Shown here: piece by piece, positions 36,853 to 47,053 of the stretch | Layout of the letters: each line of letters begins with the position of its first letter | Position numbering within the stretch: the stretch's first letter is position 1 | NCBI RefSeq assembly: GCF_001434335.1 | Contig: NZ_AZFM01000003.1 | Coordinates: forward strand, 46,530-110,529 | Reading direction: 5' to 3' | DNA length: 64,000 bases | Source: Lactobacillus kalixensis DSM 16043 | GTDB taxonomy: Bacteria > Bacillota > Bacilli > Lactobacillales > Lactobacillaceae | The notes under the pieces: generated by a model | Databases searched by the model: none | What the model was told of the DNA's origin: nothing | Seen by the model: the letters and a program-made list of their open reading frames with translations, nothing else | Translations under genes and position numbers: made by a program

Positions 36853-37869
36853 GTGGTAGACAAAGATGACTCAATAACTTCAAAAGAAATGCAGGGTCAA
36901 ACAGAAGAACAAATGGAATTAACTCTTCGTCCGCAAACTCTTGATCAGTATTTGGGACAAAAAAGAGTAAAAAAAGAAATGGCAGTTTATATTAAAGCTG
37001 CTAAGAAGCGTGATGAAGCACTAGATCACGTCTTGCTTTATGGGCCACCAGGACTTGGTAAAACGACATTAGCCTTTGTTATTGCACATGAATTAGGGGT
37101 TAATTTAAAAAGTACTAGTGGACCAGCGATTGAAAAAGCTGGTGATTTAGTAGCCCTTTTATCAGATCTTGATCCTGGGGATGTTTTGTTTATCGACGAA
37201 ATTCATCGATTATCAAAACCAATTGAAGAAGTTCTGTATTCTGCCATGGAAGACTACTATGTAGATATCATGATTGGTGAAGGTGAAACTACTCATGCTG
37301 TCCACGTACCGCTTCCGCCATTTACTTTAATCGGGGCAACAACTTTAGCAGGACAGTTGTCTGCACCACTTCGCGATCGTTTTGGAATTGTAGAACACAT
37401 GCAGTACTACACAATTGATGAACTCGAACAGATCATTTTAAGATCCAGTGATGTTTTCAACACTTCAATTGCGCCAGAAGCTGCTCATGAATTGGCTAGA
37501 AGATCACGTGGTACGCCGCGTGTTGCCAACCGTTTACTTAAGCGTGTACGTGATTTTGCTGAAGTAAAGGGCGAAAAAACAATTTCTTTTGAAACGACAA
37601 CGCACGCTTTAAAGCAATTACAAGTTGATGATGAAGGGCTTGATCAAACTGATCGTAAACTCTTAAAAACGATGATTGAAGGCTATGGCGGCGGACCTGT
37701 AGGAATTAGAACTTTGGCAGCCAATATTGGTGAAGATATCGAAACAATTGAATCTTTATATGAGCCTTATTTACTTCAAAATGGTTTTATTTTACTCACG
37801 CCTCGAGGAAGAATGGTTACTAATAAGACCTATGAACAATTAGGATTGCCAATTCCTAACGAAGACTAG
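36853..37869 (+). CDS. ruvB: Holliday junction helicase subunit RuvB
   Basis: RuvB is the AAA+ motor that drives branch migration. The 338-residue protein has [12 protein letters not shown], Walker [12 protein letters not shown] (about residue 60), DEIHRL, and the sensor region [10 protein letters not shown]; the C-terminal winged helix contains [16 protein letters not shown] 36853 is preferred because AAGGAAG lies eight bases before it; an earlier GTG at 36844 overlaps that site. Confidence 0.97.
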   Translation: MVDKDDSITSKEMQGQTEEQMELTLRPQTLDQYLGQKRVKKEMAVYIKAAKKRDEALDHVLLYGPPGLGKTTLAFVIAHELGVNLKSTSGPAIEKAGDLVALLSDLDPGDVLFIDEIHRLSKPIEEVLYSAMEDYYVDIMIGEGETTHAVHVPLPPFTLIGATTLAGQLSAPLRDRFGIVEHMQYYTIDELEQIILRSSDVFNTSIAPEAAHELARRSRGTPRVANRLLKRVRDFAEVKGEKTISFETTTHALKQLQVDDEGLDQTDRKLLKTMIEGYGGGPVGIRTLAANIGEDIETIESLYEPYLLQNGFILLTPRGRMVTNKTYEQLGLPIPNED

Positions 37870-37933
37870 TGCAATAGAAGCTAGTTTTTTGTATAATTGT
37901 TATAATGTATATATTTTGATGAGGTGAAATAGT

Positions 37934-38374
37934 TTGAATACTTTATTTTTAGCAAGCAATGCTGGTGCAGCTGGCGGTAGTAACATGATGATGTTGGTAA
38001 TGCTGATTATTATTGGTGTGTTCATGTACTTCGGCATGATTCGCCCACAAAAAAAGCAACAACAAAAGCGAATGGAAATGATGGACTCTTTAAAGAAGGG
38101 CGATCGCGTTATCTTAGTTGATGGATTGCACGGTAAAGTTGATTCTATCAATGATAAAGATAAGACTGTTGTCATCGACGCAGATGGTATTTACTTAACT
38201 TTCAGCAGAATGGCAATTCGTCAAATTCTTCCAGGCACTGATACAGAAGCTGCTCCAGTGAAGGCAGAAGAAAAATCAGAAGCACCTTCAGAAAACAAGA
38301 CTGCAGAAACTACTGAAGAAAAGCCAGCTGAAGCTGATAAGTCAGAAGAAACTACTGAAGAATCAAAAGATTAA
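37934..38374 (+). CDS. yajC: Preprotein translocase subunit YajC
   Basis: YajC associates with SecDF and assists protein export. The 146-residue protein has one membrane segment (MMMLVMLIIIGVFMYFGMI, about residues 16-34) followed by RPQKKQQQKRMEMMDSLKKGDRVI, the family hallmark. The last 50 residues are an acidic Glu/Lys/Thr-rich tail, longer than in B. subtilis. TTG 37934 follows GAGGTG by seven bases. SecDF genes are not next to it here. It ends at a terminator. Confidence 0.93.
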   Translation: MNTLFLASNAGAAGGSNMMMLVMLIIIGVFMYFGMIRPQKKQQQKRMEMMDSLKKGDRVILVDGLHGKVDSINDKDKTVVIDADGIYLTFSRMAIRQILPGTDTEAAPVKAEEKSEAPSENKTAETTEEKPAEADKSEETTEESKD

Positions 38375-38384
38375 TATTTTTGAT

Positions 38385-38410
38385 AAAAACGTCTTATAAA
38401 GGCGTTTTTT
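38385..38410 (+). terminator. Terminator of yajC
   Basis: AAAAACGTCTT pairs with AAGGCGTTTTT around ATA. Confidence 0.85.
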
Positions 38411-38478
38411 ATTTTGATTAAAAAGCTCGTGTTGTAAAATATAAGTAGTTTTGTAAAACATATAGGAGGTTGCACAAA

Positions 38479-39930
38479 ATGAAGAATATCCCTGTAATTA
38501 TGGTTCTTTTTGGGGGGAGCGGGGATCTCGCACACCGTAAACTTTATCCAGCATTATTCAATTTATATGAACAAGGATTAATTCATGATAATTTTGCGGT
38601 TATCGGTACTGCCCGTCGTCCTTGGTCTCATGAATTCTTCCGTGAACAAATTACTGATGCTATTCATGAAACTCATGATGAAGTAGATGAAAATGAAGTA
38701 AAGGATTTTGCTAGTCACTTCTACTACCAATCTCATGATGTTACTAATGTTGAACACTATGTAACTTTAAAGGAATTGGCTGCTGATCTTGATAGTCGTT
38801 ATAGTGCACAAGGTAATCGCTTATTCTACATGGCGATGGCACCAAGATTCTTTGGCACGATTGCTACTCACATTAATGATCAAAAGTTGACTGGTAGTGG
38901 CTTTAATAGAATCGTTGTTGAAAAGCCATTTGGTCGTGATTTAACTTCTGCTGAAGAACTTAACAAGCAAATCACTGCTTCTTTTGAAGAAGATGAAATC
39001 TTCAGAATTGACCACTACTTGGGTAAGGAAATGGTGCAAAATATTTTACCTCTTCGCTTTAGCAACCCATTGGTTAAGAATATCTGGAATTCAGATGACA
39101 TTAAGAATATTCAAGTTACTTTAGCTGAAAGACTTGGTGTTGAAGCACGTGGTGGCTACTATGAAACTTCTGGTGCCTTAAGAGATATGGTGCAAAACCA
39201 CATCTTCCAAATCATCACTCTTTTAGCAATGCCTGAGCCAAAGGATATTTCAGCTGCTTCAATTCACGCAGCTAAGCAAGAATTGCTTGATAGTTTAATT
39301 ATTCCGAATGCAGAAGATGTAAAGAAGCATTTTGTCCGTGGTCAATATGCAGGTAGTGATACTACTTTTGCTTATCGCAAGGAACCTAATGTTGCAGAAG
39401 ATTCAACTACCGAAACTTTTGCGGCTGGTGAAGTTAAGTTTAATGCCGGTCCAATTGCAGGTGTTCCAATTTACTTTAGAACTGGTAAGGAATTTAAGGA
39501 AAAGAAAAACAGAATTGACATTGTTTTGAAGCACCACAACAACCCATATGGTCGTGCTCATTCAAACAATATTTCAATTGAAATCGATCCTGAAAGCAAG
39601 ATTTTCTTCACTATTAACGGTAAGAAAATTAGTGAACCTGGAATTCGCCGTGAAAACTTGACATATGCCTTTTCAAAAGAAGAATTAGCTCAAGTTCCAG
39701 ACGGCTATGAAAGACTTTTACATGATGTCTTTGTTAACGATTCAACCAACTTCACTCACTGGAGCGAATTAAAGCGCTACTGGCAATTCATCGATGCAGT
39801 TGAAGCTGCCTGGCAAAAAGAAAATGAAGCTGGGAATCCTGACATTCCACAATATTTGCCATACCGTATGGGACCAGTTGAAGCTAATAGCATCTTTGAG
39901 TCACCAACCTCACATTGGATTTATGAATAA
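38479..39930 (+). CDS. zwf: Glucose-6-phosphate 1-dehydrogenase
   Basis: Zwf oxidises glucose-6-phosphate to 6-phosphogluconolactone and makes NADPH, the entry to the pentose phosphate route. The 483-residue enzyme has the dinucleotide motif FGGSGDLAHRKLYPAL and the active-site signature RIDHYLGKE (about residue 177), with His as general base. AGGAGG precedes ATG 38479. dinB overlaps its last 8 bases. Confidence 0.97.
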   Translation: MKNIPVIMVLFGGSGDLAHRKLYPALFNLYEQGLIHDNFAVIGTARRPWSHEFFREQITDAIHETHDEVDENEVKDFASHFYYQSHDVTNVEHYVTLKELAADLDSRYSAQGNRLFYMAMAPRFFGTIATHINDQKLTGSGFNRIVVEKPFGRDLTSAEELNKQITASFEEDEIFRIDHYLGKEMVQNILPLRFSNPLVKNIWNSDDIKNIQVTLAERLGVEARGGYYETSGALRDMVQNHIFQIITLLAMPEPKDISAASIHAAKQELLDSLIIPNAEDVKKHFVRGQYAGSDTTFAYRKEPNVAEDSTTETFAAGEVKFNAGPIAGVPIYFRTGKEFKEKKNRIDIVLKHHNNPYGRAHSNNISIEIDPESKIFFTINGKKISEPGIRRENLTYAFSKEELAQVPDGYERLLHDVFVNDSTNFTHWSELKRYWQFIDAVEAAWQKENEAGNPDIPQYLPYRMGPVEANSIFESPTSHWIYE

Positions 39931-41044
39931 TAGCGATAATTTATTGCCTAAAAACGACATCCATCGCCGGATAATACATCTGGATATGGATGCTTTTTAT
40001 GCTTCAGTAGAGATGCGTGATCACCCAGATTTAAAGGAAAAAGCAGTTGTTGTAGCACATGACCCACGTAAACATAATGGTCACGGAGTTATTACAACAG
40101 CTAATTATGTCGCGCGAAAATATGGGGTAGGTAGTGCGATGCCGGCAATGAGGGCGGTTGAGCAAGTTCCTAAAGATCAGCTAGTTTTTATTCCACCTAA
40201 TTTTGAAAAGTATCGCCAAGTTTCTGCTCAAGTTCATGAAATTATGCATGAAGTAACTGATCAAGTGGAATCAGTTTCATTAGATGAAGCATATATAGAT
40301 GTAACTCAGAACAAGTTGGGTAATTATTCCTCGATTGAGTTGGGGAATTACATGCAGCAGAAAATTTTTAAGACGACAAAATTAACTTGCTCTTTTGGGG
40401 TAACATATAATAAATTTTTAGCTAAGATGGCTTCGGAATATGCCAAGCCGTTTGGTAAGACCGTGATTTTGCCAGAAGAAGCACTAAATTTTTTAGCAAA
40501 GCAAGATATCAAGAAGTTCCCAGGTGTTGGTAAAAAAATGCAGGAAACTTTGCGCAGTATGAACATCAATACCGGTGAAGACTTACAAAAAACCAGCGTC
40601 CAAACTTTGATTGATCGTTTCAAAAAAATGGGCTATGTTTTGGCAATGCATTCACGTGGAATCGATTTAAGCCCAGTGCAAGCGGAAAGACAGAGAAAAT
40701 CAATTGGAAAAGAGCGTACGTTTGAGCCAAGCATTTTTGAAGAGCAAGCTGCTTTAACGCAACTAAGAAAATACAGTAGAGAAATAACTGAGATGCTCAA
40801 AGAGCGGAATTTGCAAGCAGGTTGTGTTGTTTTGAAAGTGCGTGACACGAATTTTTATACAATTACTAGACGACGAATGCTTAAGAAAAAAACGCAAGAT
40901 CCAAGAATAATTTATCAAGAAGCACGTGCACTGCTAGAAAGAGAAGAAGATTTCGTGACTCGCGGCATTAGACTTCTTGGAGTATCTGTAACTGATCTTG
41001 AACAAGAAATCTATGAAGAAACAAATCTGTTTTCGACATTATAA
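39923..41044 (+). CDS. dinB: DNA polymerase IV (Y family)
   Basis: DinB is an error-prone translesion polymerase. The 373-residue protein has IIHLDMDAFYASVE with the first catalytic Asp, SLDEAYIDVT with the second Asp-Glu pair, the helix-hairpin-helix KFPGVGKKMQETL, and a little-finger domain. The C-terminal ENLFSTL-like tail (ETNLFSTL) could be a beta-clamp motif (QL-LF type), though it is not perfect. ATG 39923 overlaps the zwf stop, so translation is probably coupled; no strong ribosome binding site is seen. Confidence 0.95.
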   Translation: MNNSDNLLPKNDIHRRIIHLDMDAFYASVEMRDHPDLKEKAVVVAHDPRKHNGHGVITTANYVARKYGVGSAMPAMRAVEQVPKDQLVFIPPNFEKYRQVSAQVHEIMHEVTDQVESVSLDEAYIDVTQNKLGNYSSIELGNYMQQKIFKTTKLTCSFGVTYNKFLAKMASEYAKPFGKTVILPEEALNFLAKQDIKKFPGVGKKMQETLRSMNINTGEDLQKTSVQTLIDRFKKMGYVLAMHSRGIDLSPVQAERQRKSIGKERTFEPSIFEEQAALTQLRKYSREITEMLKERNLQAGCVVLKVRDTNFYTITRRRMLKKKTQDPRIIYQEARALLEREEDFVTRGIRLLGVSVTDLEQEIYEETNLFSTL

Positions 41045-41103
41045 AGTTGGGCGCTTTTCTGTTAAACTAGATAAGAATAATATTAAGGAGAACAACTATA
41101 ACT

Positions 41104-42060
41104 ATGAGTACTTTTGATGAAATCTATGCCAAAATTAAAGAATATCCTACAATTATCTTGCACCGCCATACTAGCCCAGATCCAGATGCGATTGGTTCAC
41201 AAGCTGGTTTGTCACGTGCATTAAAAGCAAAATTCCCAGAAAAGAGAATTTTATGTGCCGGTGAAAACGACGAAGGCGACCTAACTTGGATTAACACGAT
41301 GGATGAAGTAACCCCTGAAGATTACAAAGGTGCATTAGTAATTACTACTGATACTGCTAACACTCCACGTATTTCTAACAAGAATTACGACAAAGGTGAT
41401 TTCTTAATCAAGATTGACCACCACCCAGATGTTGATCCATACGCTGACATGAGCTATGTTGATCCAGATGCTCCAGCTGCAAGTGAAATTATTGTTGATT
41501 TCTTAAATGCAGAAAAATTGCCAATTACTGCTGATGTTGCTTATCCACTTTATGCTGGTATTGTTGGTGATACTGGAAGATTTATGTATCCAGAAACTAG
41601 TGCTCATACCTTTGATGTTGCATCTCAATTAGCAAATACAGGTATTAATATTAACGAAATCGCTCGTAACATTAGTGACGTAACTTTTGCTCAAGCTAAG
41701 CTTCAAGCAGCAGTTCTTGATTACATGACTGTTGATCCAAGTGGTGCAGCATACGCTGTATTAACTCAAAAAGACTTAAAAGAACTTGGCGTGACTGATG
41801 ATCAAGCTTCCGTTACTATTTCTACACCAGGTCGAATTAAGGACATTATGGCTTGGAATGTCTTTGTTGAAAAGCCAGATGGCACTTACCGCGTTCACTA
41901 CCGTTCAAAAGGTCCAGTTATTAACCAATTAGCTGAAAAGCATGATGGCGGTGGCCACGCATTAGCTTCAGGTGCCAATGCCAAAGATATGGACGAAGTA
42001 AAACAAATCTTTGAAGAAGTTGTCGAAGTAACTAAGAAGTACAATGAGGATCATGAATAA
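41104..42060 (+). CDS. nrnA: Bifunctional oligoribonuclease/pAp phosphatase
   Basis: NrnA degrades 2-5 nt RNA and dephosphorylates pAp. The 318-residue protein has the DHH metal motifs HRHTSPDPDAIGSQ (about residue 19), TTDTANTPR and KIDHHPD, and the DHHA1 substrate motif DGGGHALASGA near residue 282. Length is typical for YtqI/NrnA. AAGGAG precedes ATG. cshB starts inside its last codons. Confidence 0.93.
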   Translation: MSTFDEIYAKIKEYPTIILHRHTSPDPDAIGSQAGLSRALKAKFPEKRILCAGENDEGDLTWINTMDEVTPEDYKGALVITTDTANTPRISNKNYDKGDFLIKIDHHPDVDPYADMSYVDPDAPAASEIIVDFLNAEKLPITADVAYPLYAGIVGDTGRFMYPETSAHTFDVASQLANTGININEIARNISDVTFAQAKLQAAVLDYMTVDPSGAAYAVLTQKDLKELGVTDDQASVTISTPGRIKDIMAWNVFVEKPDGTYRVHYRSKGPVINQLAEKHDGGGHALASGANAKDMDEVKQIFEEVVEVTKKYNEDHE

Positions 42061-43414
42061 TATTTTTACAGACTCAAGATTACGTCCTGAATTACAAGCA
42101 GGACTCAAAAAAATTCACTTTGATAAACCTACCCCAGTTCAAGAAAAGGTGATTCCGGCTTTATTAAGCCGTTTAAATGTTGTGGTGCAAGCTGCAACTG
42201 GATCAGGTAAGACACACTCTTATTTAGTGCCAGTTTTAAATGATATTGATGAAAACGCAAATTACGTTCAAGCAATCATTACCGCACCAAGTAGAGAACT
42301 TGCTGATCAACTTTATCAAGTTGCTAAAGAATTACGTAAGGCATCAGAGCTTGATATCTCAATCATGCATCTTGCTGGCGGAACTGACCGCGAAAGACAA
42401 TTAGAACGACTTGAAAATAATAAGCCGCAATTAGTTATTGCAACTCCTGGTCGTTTGCTTGATTTTGTTCAAAAGAAGGCTTTTGCAGTTGATCAAGTTA
42501 AGGATTTCATTATTGACGAAGCTGATATGACTTTGGATATGGGATTTTTAGCTGATATTGATCAAGTGATGGCAAAACTGCCGAAGAATACACTAATTGC
42601 CGCTTTCTCAGCAACTATTCCAGTTAAATTATCAAACTTCTTACGTAAATATATGGCGCATCCAGATGAAATCGTCATTGATAATCCAACTGTAATTGCT
42701 CCAACTATTAAAAACGATTTACTCGATATCGGTTCAAAAGACCGTAAAAACATTTTGTACAAGTTATTAACAATGGGCCAACCTTATCTGGCTTTAGTTT
42801 TTGCTAATACTAAGCAAAAGGTGGACGAATTAGTTAATTACTTACAAGATCAAGGCTTAAAAGTTGCTAAAATTCACGGCGGAATTACTGAACGTGAACG
42901 AAAGAGAACTTTGCGCCAAGTTGAACAAGGACAATACCAATACGTTGTTGCTAGTGACTTAGCTGCGCGCGGATTAGATATCGATGGTGTCAGCTTAGTT
43001 GTTAACTATGAAGTTCCACGCGATCTTGAATTTATGATTCACCGAATCGGACGAACTGGTCGTAATGGCTTACCAGGACATGCAGTTACATTGATTCGCG
43101 AAGAGGAAATGGGCCGCATCGCTGAACTTGAAAAGCTTGGTGTTCACTTTGACTTTGTTGAAATCAAGAATGATGAATTAGTTCCACGTAAGCACTACAG
43201 AAGTCGTGATAATCGTCAAGCTAAGAATCGCAAACTTGATACTAAATTAGTAGGATACGTTAAGAAAGAAAAACGTAAGCGTAAGCCTGGCTATAAGAAA
43301 AAGATTAAGCGCGCAATTCAAGAAGATAATCGGCAAAAGCGTAAACTAGAACAACGCCATGAAGTTAGAAAGGCTAAGCGACAAAGAAAACGTCGCCGTG
43401 AACAAGGGCGTTGA
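42053..43414 (+). CDS. cshB: DEAD-box RNA helicase, CshB-like
   Basis: The 453-residue ATP-dependent RNA helicase has the Q motif (FDKPTPVQEKVIPAL), Walker A AATGSGKTH, DEAD (IIDEADMTLDM), SAT (FSATIPVK) and HRIGRTGRNG in order. The C-terminal 80 residues are a lysine/arginine-rich tail that would bind RNA. CshB-like helicases act in cold adaptation and ribosome assembly. ATG 42053 overlaps the nrnA end. The alaS promoter overlaps its stop codon. Confidence 0.9.
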   Translation: MNNIFTDSRLRPELQAGLKKIHFDKPTPVQEKVIPALLSRLNVVVQAATGSGKTHSYLVPVLNDIDENANYVQAIITAPSRELADQLYQVAKELRKASELDISIMHLAGGTDRERQLERLENNKPQLVIATPGRLLDFVQKKAFAVDQVKDFIIDEADMTLDMGFLADIDQVMAKLPKNTLIAAFSATIPVKLSNFLRKYMAHPDEIVIDNPTVIAPTIKNDLLDIGSKDRKNILYKLLTMGQPYLALVFANTKQKVDELVNYLQDQGLKVAKIHGGITERERKRTLRQVEQGQYQYVVASDLAARGLDIDGVSLVVNYEVPRDLEFMIHRIGRTGRNGLPGHAVTLIREEEMGRIAELEKLGVHFDFVEIKNDELVPRKHYRSRDNRQAKNRKLDTKLVGYVKKEKRKRKPGYKKKIKRAIQEDNRQKRKLEQRHEVRKAKRQRKRRREQGR

Positions 43415-43438
43415 CAAAAGCGTAGCTTGTAGTACAAT
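43411..43438 (+). promoter_or_regulatory. alaS promoter
   Basis: TTGACA (43411-43416), 16 bases, TACAAT (43433-43438). The -35 overlaps the cshB stop codon. Confidence 0.75.
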
Positions 43439-43449
43439 TATTTTCAGCT

Positions 43450-43640
43450 TAAGATATGCTTTTTAAAGTGGGATTTCAAAGAGAGAGCTAGTTGGTGAGA
43501 AGTGCTTAATCCGCTTTACTAAGTGCTCCTTTAAGTAATGAATTAAAGATAATTAAGAGGTAACAAACACTGTTGCAATCAAGGTGGTACCGCGAGTATT
43601 TCCCCGTCCTTGAATTAGCAATAGTGTTTTTTATTGTTTT
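43450..43640 (+). promoter_or_regulatory. T-box riboswitch (tRNA-Ala sensing) before alaS
   Basis: The T-box sequence AAGGTGGTACCGCG lies at 43581-43594. Upstream is a stem I with the AGAGAG...GTTGGTGAGAA pattern. The terminator arms AACACTGTTGC-AATCAAGG and CCTTGAATTAGCAATAGTGTT frame the T-box, with TTTTTTATT after. GCT triplets at 43513 and 43525 are candidate alanine specifiers; I cannot decide between them. Uncharged tRNA-Ala would stabilise the antiterminator and permit alaS transcription. Confidence 0.92.
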
Positions 43641-43653
43641 TAAGGAGATAAAA

Positions 43654-46293
43654 ATGAAGAAACTAACCAGTTCAGAGTTTCGTCAAATGTTCTTAGACTT
43701 CTTCAAAGAACATGGCCACATGATTATGCCTAGTGCATCACTTATTCCAAAGGATGACCCAACTCTTCTTTGGATTAACTCTGGTGTTGCCACTATGAAG
43801 AAATATTTTGATGGTTCAGTTGTACCAAAGAACCACCGTATCACTAGTTCACAAAAGTCAATCAGAACTAACGATATCGAAAACGTTGGTAAAACTGCTC
43901 GTCACCAGACTTTCTTTGAAATGCTTGGTAACTTCTCAGTAGGTGACTACTTCAGAGATGAAGCTATTCCTTGGGCTTGGGAATTCTTAACAAGTCCTAA
44001 GTGGCTTGGTCTTGATAAGGATAAGCTTTACTGTACTGTTTATCCAAAGGATGAAGACTCATTTAATGTTTGGGTAAAGGCAGGGATGCCAGCTGACCAT
44101 ATTGTAAAGCTTGAAGACAACTTCTGGGATATCGGTGAAGGTCCTTGTGGTCCAGATACTGAAATCTTCTACGATCGTGGTCAAGAAAATAACGATGTTG
44201 CTGAAGATGATCCAGAAAACTTCCCTGGTGGTGAAAATGCTCGTTACCTTGAAATTTGGAACATCGTATTTTCACAATACAACCACTTACCAAATGGCAA
44301 GTACGTTGATCAACCACATAAGAACATCGATACTGGTATGGGTCTTGAACGTGTACTTTCAATTTTGCAAGATGCACCAACTAACTTTGAAACCGACTTA
44401 TTCATGCCAATTATTAATGCCACTGAAAAGATGAGCGACAATAAGAAGTATGGTGAAAATGCCGAAGATACTACTTCATTCAAGATTATTGCCGATCACG
44501 TTCGTGCAGTAAGCTTTGCGATTGCTGATGGTGCTCTTCCTTCAAACAATGGTCGTGGTTATGTTTTACGCCGTTTGATCCGTCGTGCTGCATTAAACGG
44601 TCAACGTTTGGGTATTAAGGGAGCATTCCTTTACAAGCTTGTACCAGTAGTTGGCGAAATCATGGAAAGTCACTACCCAGAAGTTATGGATCAAAGAGGC
44701 TTTATTGCTAATGTCATTCAAAACGAAGAAGAACGTTTTGGTGCAACTCTTGATTCAGGTTTGAATCTACTTGATGAATTAATTGATGATGCTCAAAATT
44801 CTGAAGAAAAGACGATTTCTGGTAAAGATGCCTTCAAGTTGTTTGATACTTACGGTTTTCCATACGAATTAACTTTTGAATCTGCTCAAGATGCTGGATT
44901 AAAGGTTGATAAGAAGGGCTTTGATGCAGAAATGGAAGCTCAAAAAGAACGTGCTCGTAAGGCTCGTGGTGATCTTCAATCAATGGGGCGTCAAGATGTA
45001 ACTTTGATGAACATCAAGGATGATTCAGAATTTGAATACGGTGTTTATGAAGAACCACATGCCAAATTAATTGATATCGTTGTTGATGATAAGTTAGTTG
45101 ATAAAGCAGATGGTGAACAAGCTGTTTTAGTCTTTGATAAGACTCCATTTTATGCAGAACGTGGTGGACAGGTTGCTGACCATGGTGATATTTACAATCA
45201 AGATGGTGATTTAGTAGCTAAGGTTACTGACGTTCAACACGCACCTAACGATCAAAACTTACACTTTGTTGATATTGTTTTACCACTTGAAAAGGGTCAA
45301 GAATACGTTCTTAAGATTGACCGTGAACGTCGTGAAGGCTTGCGTCACTCTCACTCAGCAACTCACCTTCTTCACGCAGCCCTTCGTCAAATCTTAGGTG
45401 ATCACACTCACCAGGCTGGTTCATTAGTAGAACCTGATTACTTGAGATTTGACTTCACAGCAATGGAACCAATGACAGCACGTGAACTTAAGTCAGTTGA
45501 AGAATTGGTTAATCAAAAGATCTGGGAAGCAATTCAAGTAACTACCACTATTACCACACCTGAAGAAGGTGAAAAGATGGGTGCTTTGGCTTTATTTGAT
45601 GGTAAATATAACGACAAAGTACGTGTTGTTCAAATGAGTGACTTCTCATCAGAATTCTGTGGTGGTACTCACTGTGACAACACTAGCCAAATTGGTATTT
45701 TCAAGATTACTTCAGAATCTGCAGTTGGTGCAGGTATGCGTCGTATTGAAGCTGTAACTTCAAAGAAGGCTTACGAATACTTAGCTAACCGTTCAGACTT
45801 ATTGGATAGCATTCAAGCTGAAGTTAAGGCGACTAAGGTTGACGATATTATTGATAAAATTGATTCAATTGAAACTAAGTTGCACGATAGCCAAAAGCAA
45901 GTTGAAGAACTTAACAAGAAGATTAACCAAGCTAAGGCTGGTGAAATCTTTGATAACGTTCAAACTGTTGGTGATTTAACTGTTATTGCAGAAATTGCTG
46001 AAGTTGAAGGTATGAAGGACTTGCGTGAATTAGCTGATAACTGGAAGAGCAGTAACAAGTCAGATGTTCTTGTGTTAGCAGCTAAGAGTGATGACAAGGC
46101 TAACATGATTATTAGTTTAGATAAGAAGGCACTTGATAAAGGACTTAAGGCTGGAGACTTAATTAAGAAGGCTGCACCAATCTTTGGTGGTGGCGGTGGT
46201 GGTCGTCCAAATATGGCCCAAGCCGGTGGTAAAAAGCCAGAAGGTTTGGAAGACGCTATTAAGACTGTAGTTGCTGAAATTTCAGAAAATTAA
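43654..46293 (+). CDS. alaS: Alanine-tRNA ligase
   Basis: AlaRS charges tRNA-Ala. The 879-residue protein has class II motifs at the N-terminus (SSEFRQMFLDFFKEHGH..., motif 2 region GKTARHQTFFEMLGNFS), an editing domain with HSHSATHLLHAAL and CGGTHCDN (zinc ligands), and a C-terminal oligomerisation domain with GGGGGGRPNMAQAGG. The start is ATG 43654 after AAGGAG; an upstream extension falls in the T-box. Control is by tRNA-Ala. Confidence 0.98.
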   Translation: MKKLTSSEFRQMFLDFFKEHGHMIMPSASLIPKDDPTLLWINSGVATMKKYFDGSVVPKNHRITSSQKSIRTNDIENVGKTARHQTFFEMLGNFSVGDYFRDEAIPWAWEFLTSPKWLGLDKDKLYCTVYPKDEDSFNVWVKAGMPADHIVKLEDNFWDIGEGPCGPDTEIFYDRGQENNDVAEDDPENFPGGENARYLEIWNIVFSQYNHLPNGKYVDQPHKNIDTGMGLERVLSILQDAPTNFETDLFMPIINATEKMSDNKKYGENAEDTTSFKIIADHVRAVSFAIADGALPSNNGRGYVLRRLIRRAALNGQRLGIKGAFLYKLVPVVGEIMESHYPEVMDQRGFIANVIQNEEERFGATLDSGLNLLDELIDDAQNSEEKTISGKDAFKLFDTYGFPYELTFESAQDAGLKVDKKGFDAEMEAQKERARKARGDLQSMGRQDVTLMNIKDDSEFEYGVYEEPHAKLIDIVVDDKLVDKADGEQAVLVFDKTPFYAERGGQVADHGDIYNQDGDLVAKVTDVQHAPNDQNLHFVDIVLPLEKGQEYVLKIDRERREGLRHSHSATHLLHAALRQILGDHTHQAGSLVEPDYLRFDFTAMEPMTARELKSVEELVNQKIWEAIQVTTTITTPEEGEKMGALALFDGKYNDKVRVVQMSDFSSEFCGGTHCDNTSQIGIFKITSESAVGAGMRRIEAVTSKKAYEYLANRSDLLDSIQAEVKATKVDDIIDKIDSIETKLHDSQKQVEELNKKINQAKAGEIFDNVQTVGDLTVIAEIAEVEGMKDLRELADNWKSSNKSDVLVLAAKSDDKANMIISLDKKALDKGLKAGDLIKKAAPIFGGGGGGRPNMAQAGGKKPEGLEDAIKTVVAEISEN

Positions 46294-46346
46294 ATAATTG
46301 AGTTTAGTTCTTTTTTCAAGTAAAATTGTTGGCAGGAGGAATAAAT

Positions 46347-46604
46347 ATGAGTTCGCTAGATAAGACAATGCATTTTGACTTTAACCAGAACAAAGGAAAA
46401 AATGTTTATGACACTCTTCAAGATGTTTACAATGCGCTCGAAGAAAAGGGCTATAATCCAATTAACCAGATTGTAGGATACTTACTTTCTGGCGATCCTG
46501 CTTATATCCCACGCCATAATGATGCTCGTAATTTGATTCTTAAGCATGAACGTGACGAAATCATTGAAGAGCTTGTAAAGAGCTATCTCGGTAAAGATAA
46601 GTAA
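46347..46604 (+). CDS. IreB family regulatory phosphoprotein
   Basis: The 85-residue protein (UPF0297, YrzL in B. subtilis) contains [11 protein letters not shown] and the helix pattern [23 protein letters not shown]. In Enterococcus IreB is phosphorylated by the kinase IreK and modulates cephalosporin resistance; the same role here is inferred. GGAGGA precedes ATG 46347. Its stop overlaps the ruvX start (TAATG), and DUF1292 follows, the conserved yrzL-yrrK-yrzB set. Confidence 0.93.
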   Translation: MSSLDKTMHFDFNQNKGKNVYDTLQDVYNALEEKGYNPINQIVGYLLSGDPAYIPRHNDARNLILKHERDEIIEELVKSYLGKDK

Positions 46605-47053
46605 TGCGTTTAATTGGTTTAGATATAGGTTCTAAGACAGTCGGAGTAGCTGTAAGTGATGAATTGGGCTTTACTGCACAAAAAGTAGAGACTATTTCGA
46701 TTGATGAAAAACGTCACAATTTTGGAATGAAAGCTCTAAAAAAAGTCGTACGTCAATATGATGCAGACGGTTTTGTCTTAGGACTGCCAAAAAATATGGA
46801 TGGTACTTCTGGGCATTCAGTTGAACGCAGCAAAGCTTATGGTAAGAGGTTAGAAGATAAGTTTAAATTGCCGGTATATTACTCAGATGAACGGTTAACG
46901 ACAATTGAGTCAAGACGCGTTCTTGTTGAAGAAGCAGGAATGCATAATCGTCATGAACGCAAAGAAGTAATTGACCAAATGGCGGCAGTACTGATCTTGC
47001 AAAACTATTTAGACTTACACCGAAAGGATAAAAATGGTAGCAAACATGAATAA
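46604..47053 (+). CDS. ruvX: RuvX/YqgF family nuclease
   Basis: The 149-residue RNase H-fold protein has GLDIGSKTVGVAVSDELG (first catalytic Asp), GLPKNMDGTSGHS and YSDERLTTIES with further acids, and DQMAAVLILQNYL. The family acts in 16S rRNA 5'-end maturation and possibly Holliday junction resolution. ATG overlaps the ireB stop. DUF1292 overlaps its 3' end by 20 bases. Confidence 0.94.
   Translation: MRLIGLDIGSKTVGVAVSDELGFTAQKVETISIDEKRHNFGMKALKKVVRQYDADGFVLGLPKNMDGTSGHSVERSKAYGKRLEDKFKLPVYYSDERLTTIESRRVLVEEAGMHNRHERKEVIDQMAAVLILQNYLDLHRKDKNGSKHE

Noticed and set aside
39794..39922. Long upstream extension of dinB inside zwf
   Set aside because: It is the out-of-frame end of zwf; Pol IV homology starts just after ATG 39923.
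43573..43653. N-terminal extension of alaS by 27 residues
   Set aside because: The stretch is the T-box and terminator, and ATG 43654 has a good AAGGAG.
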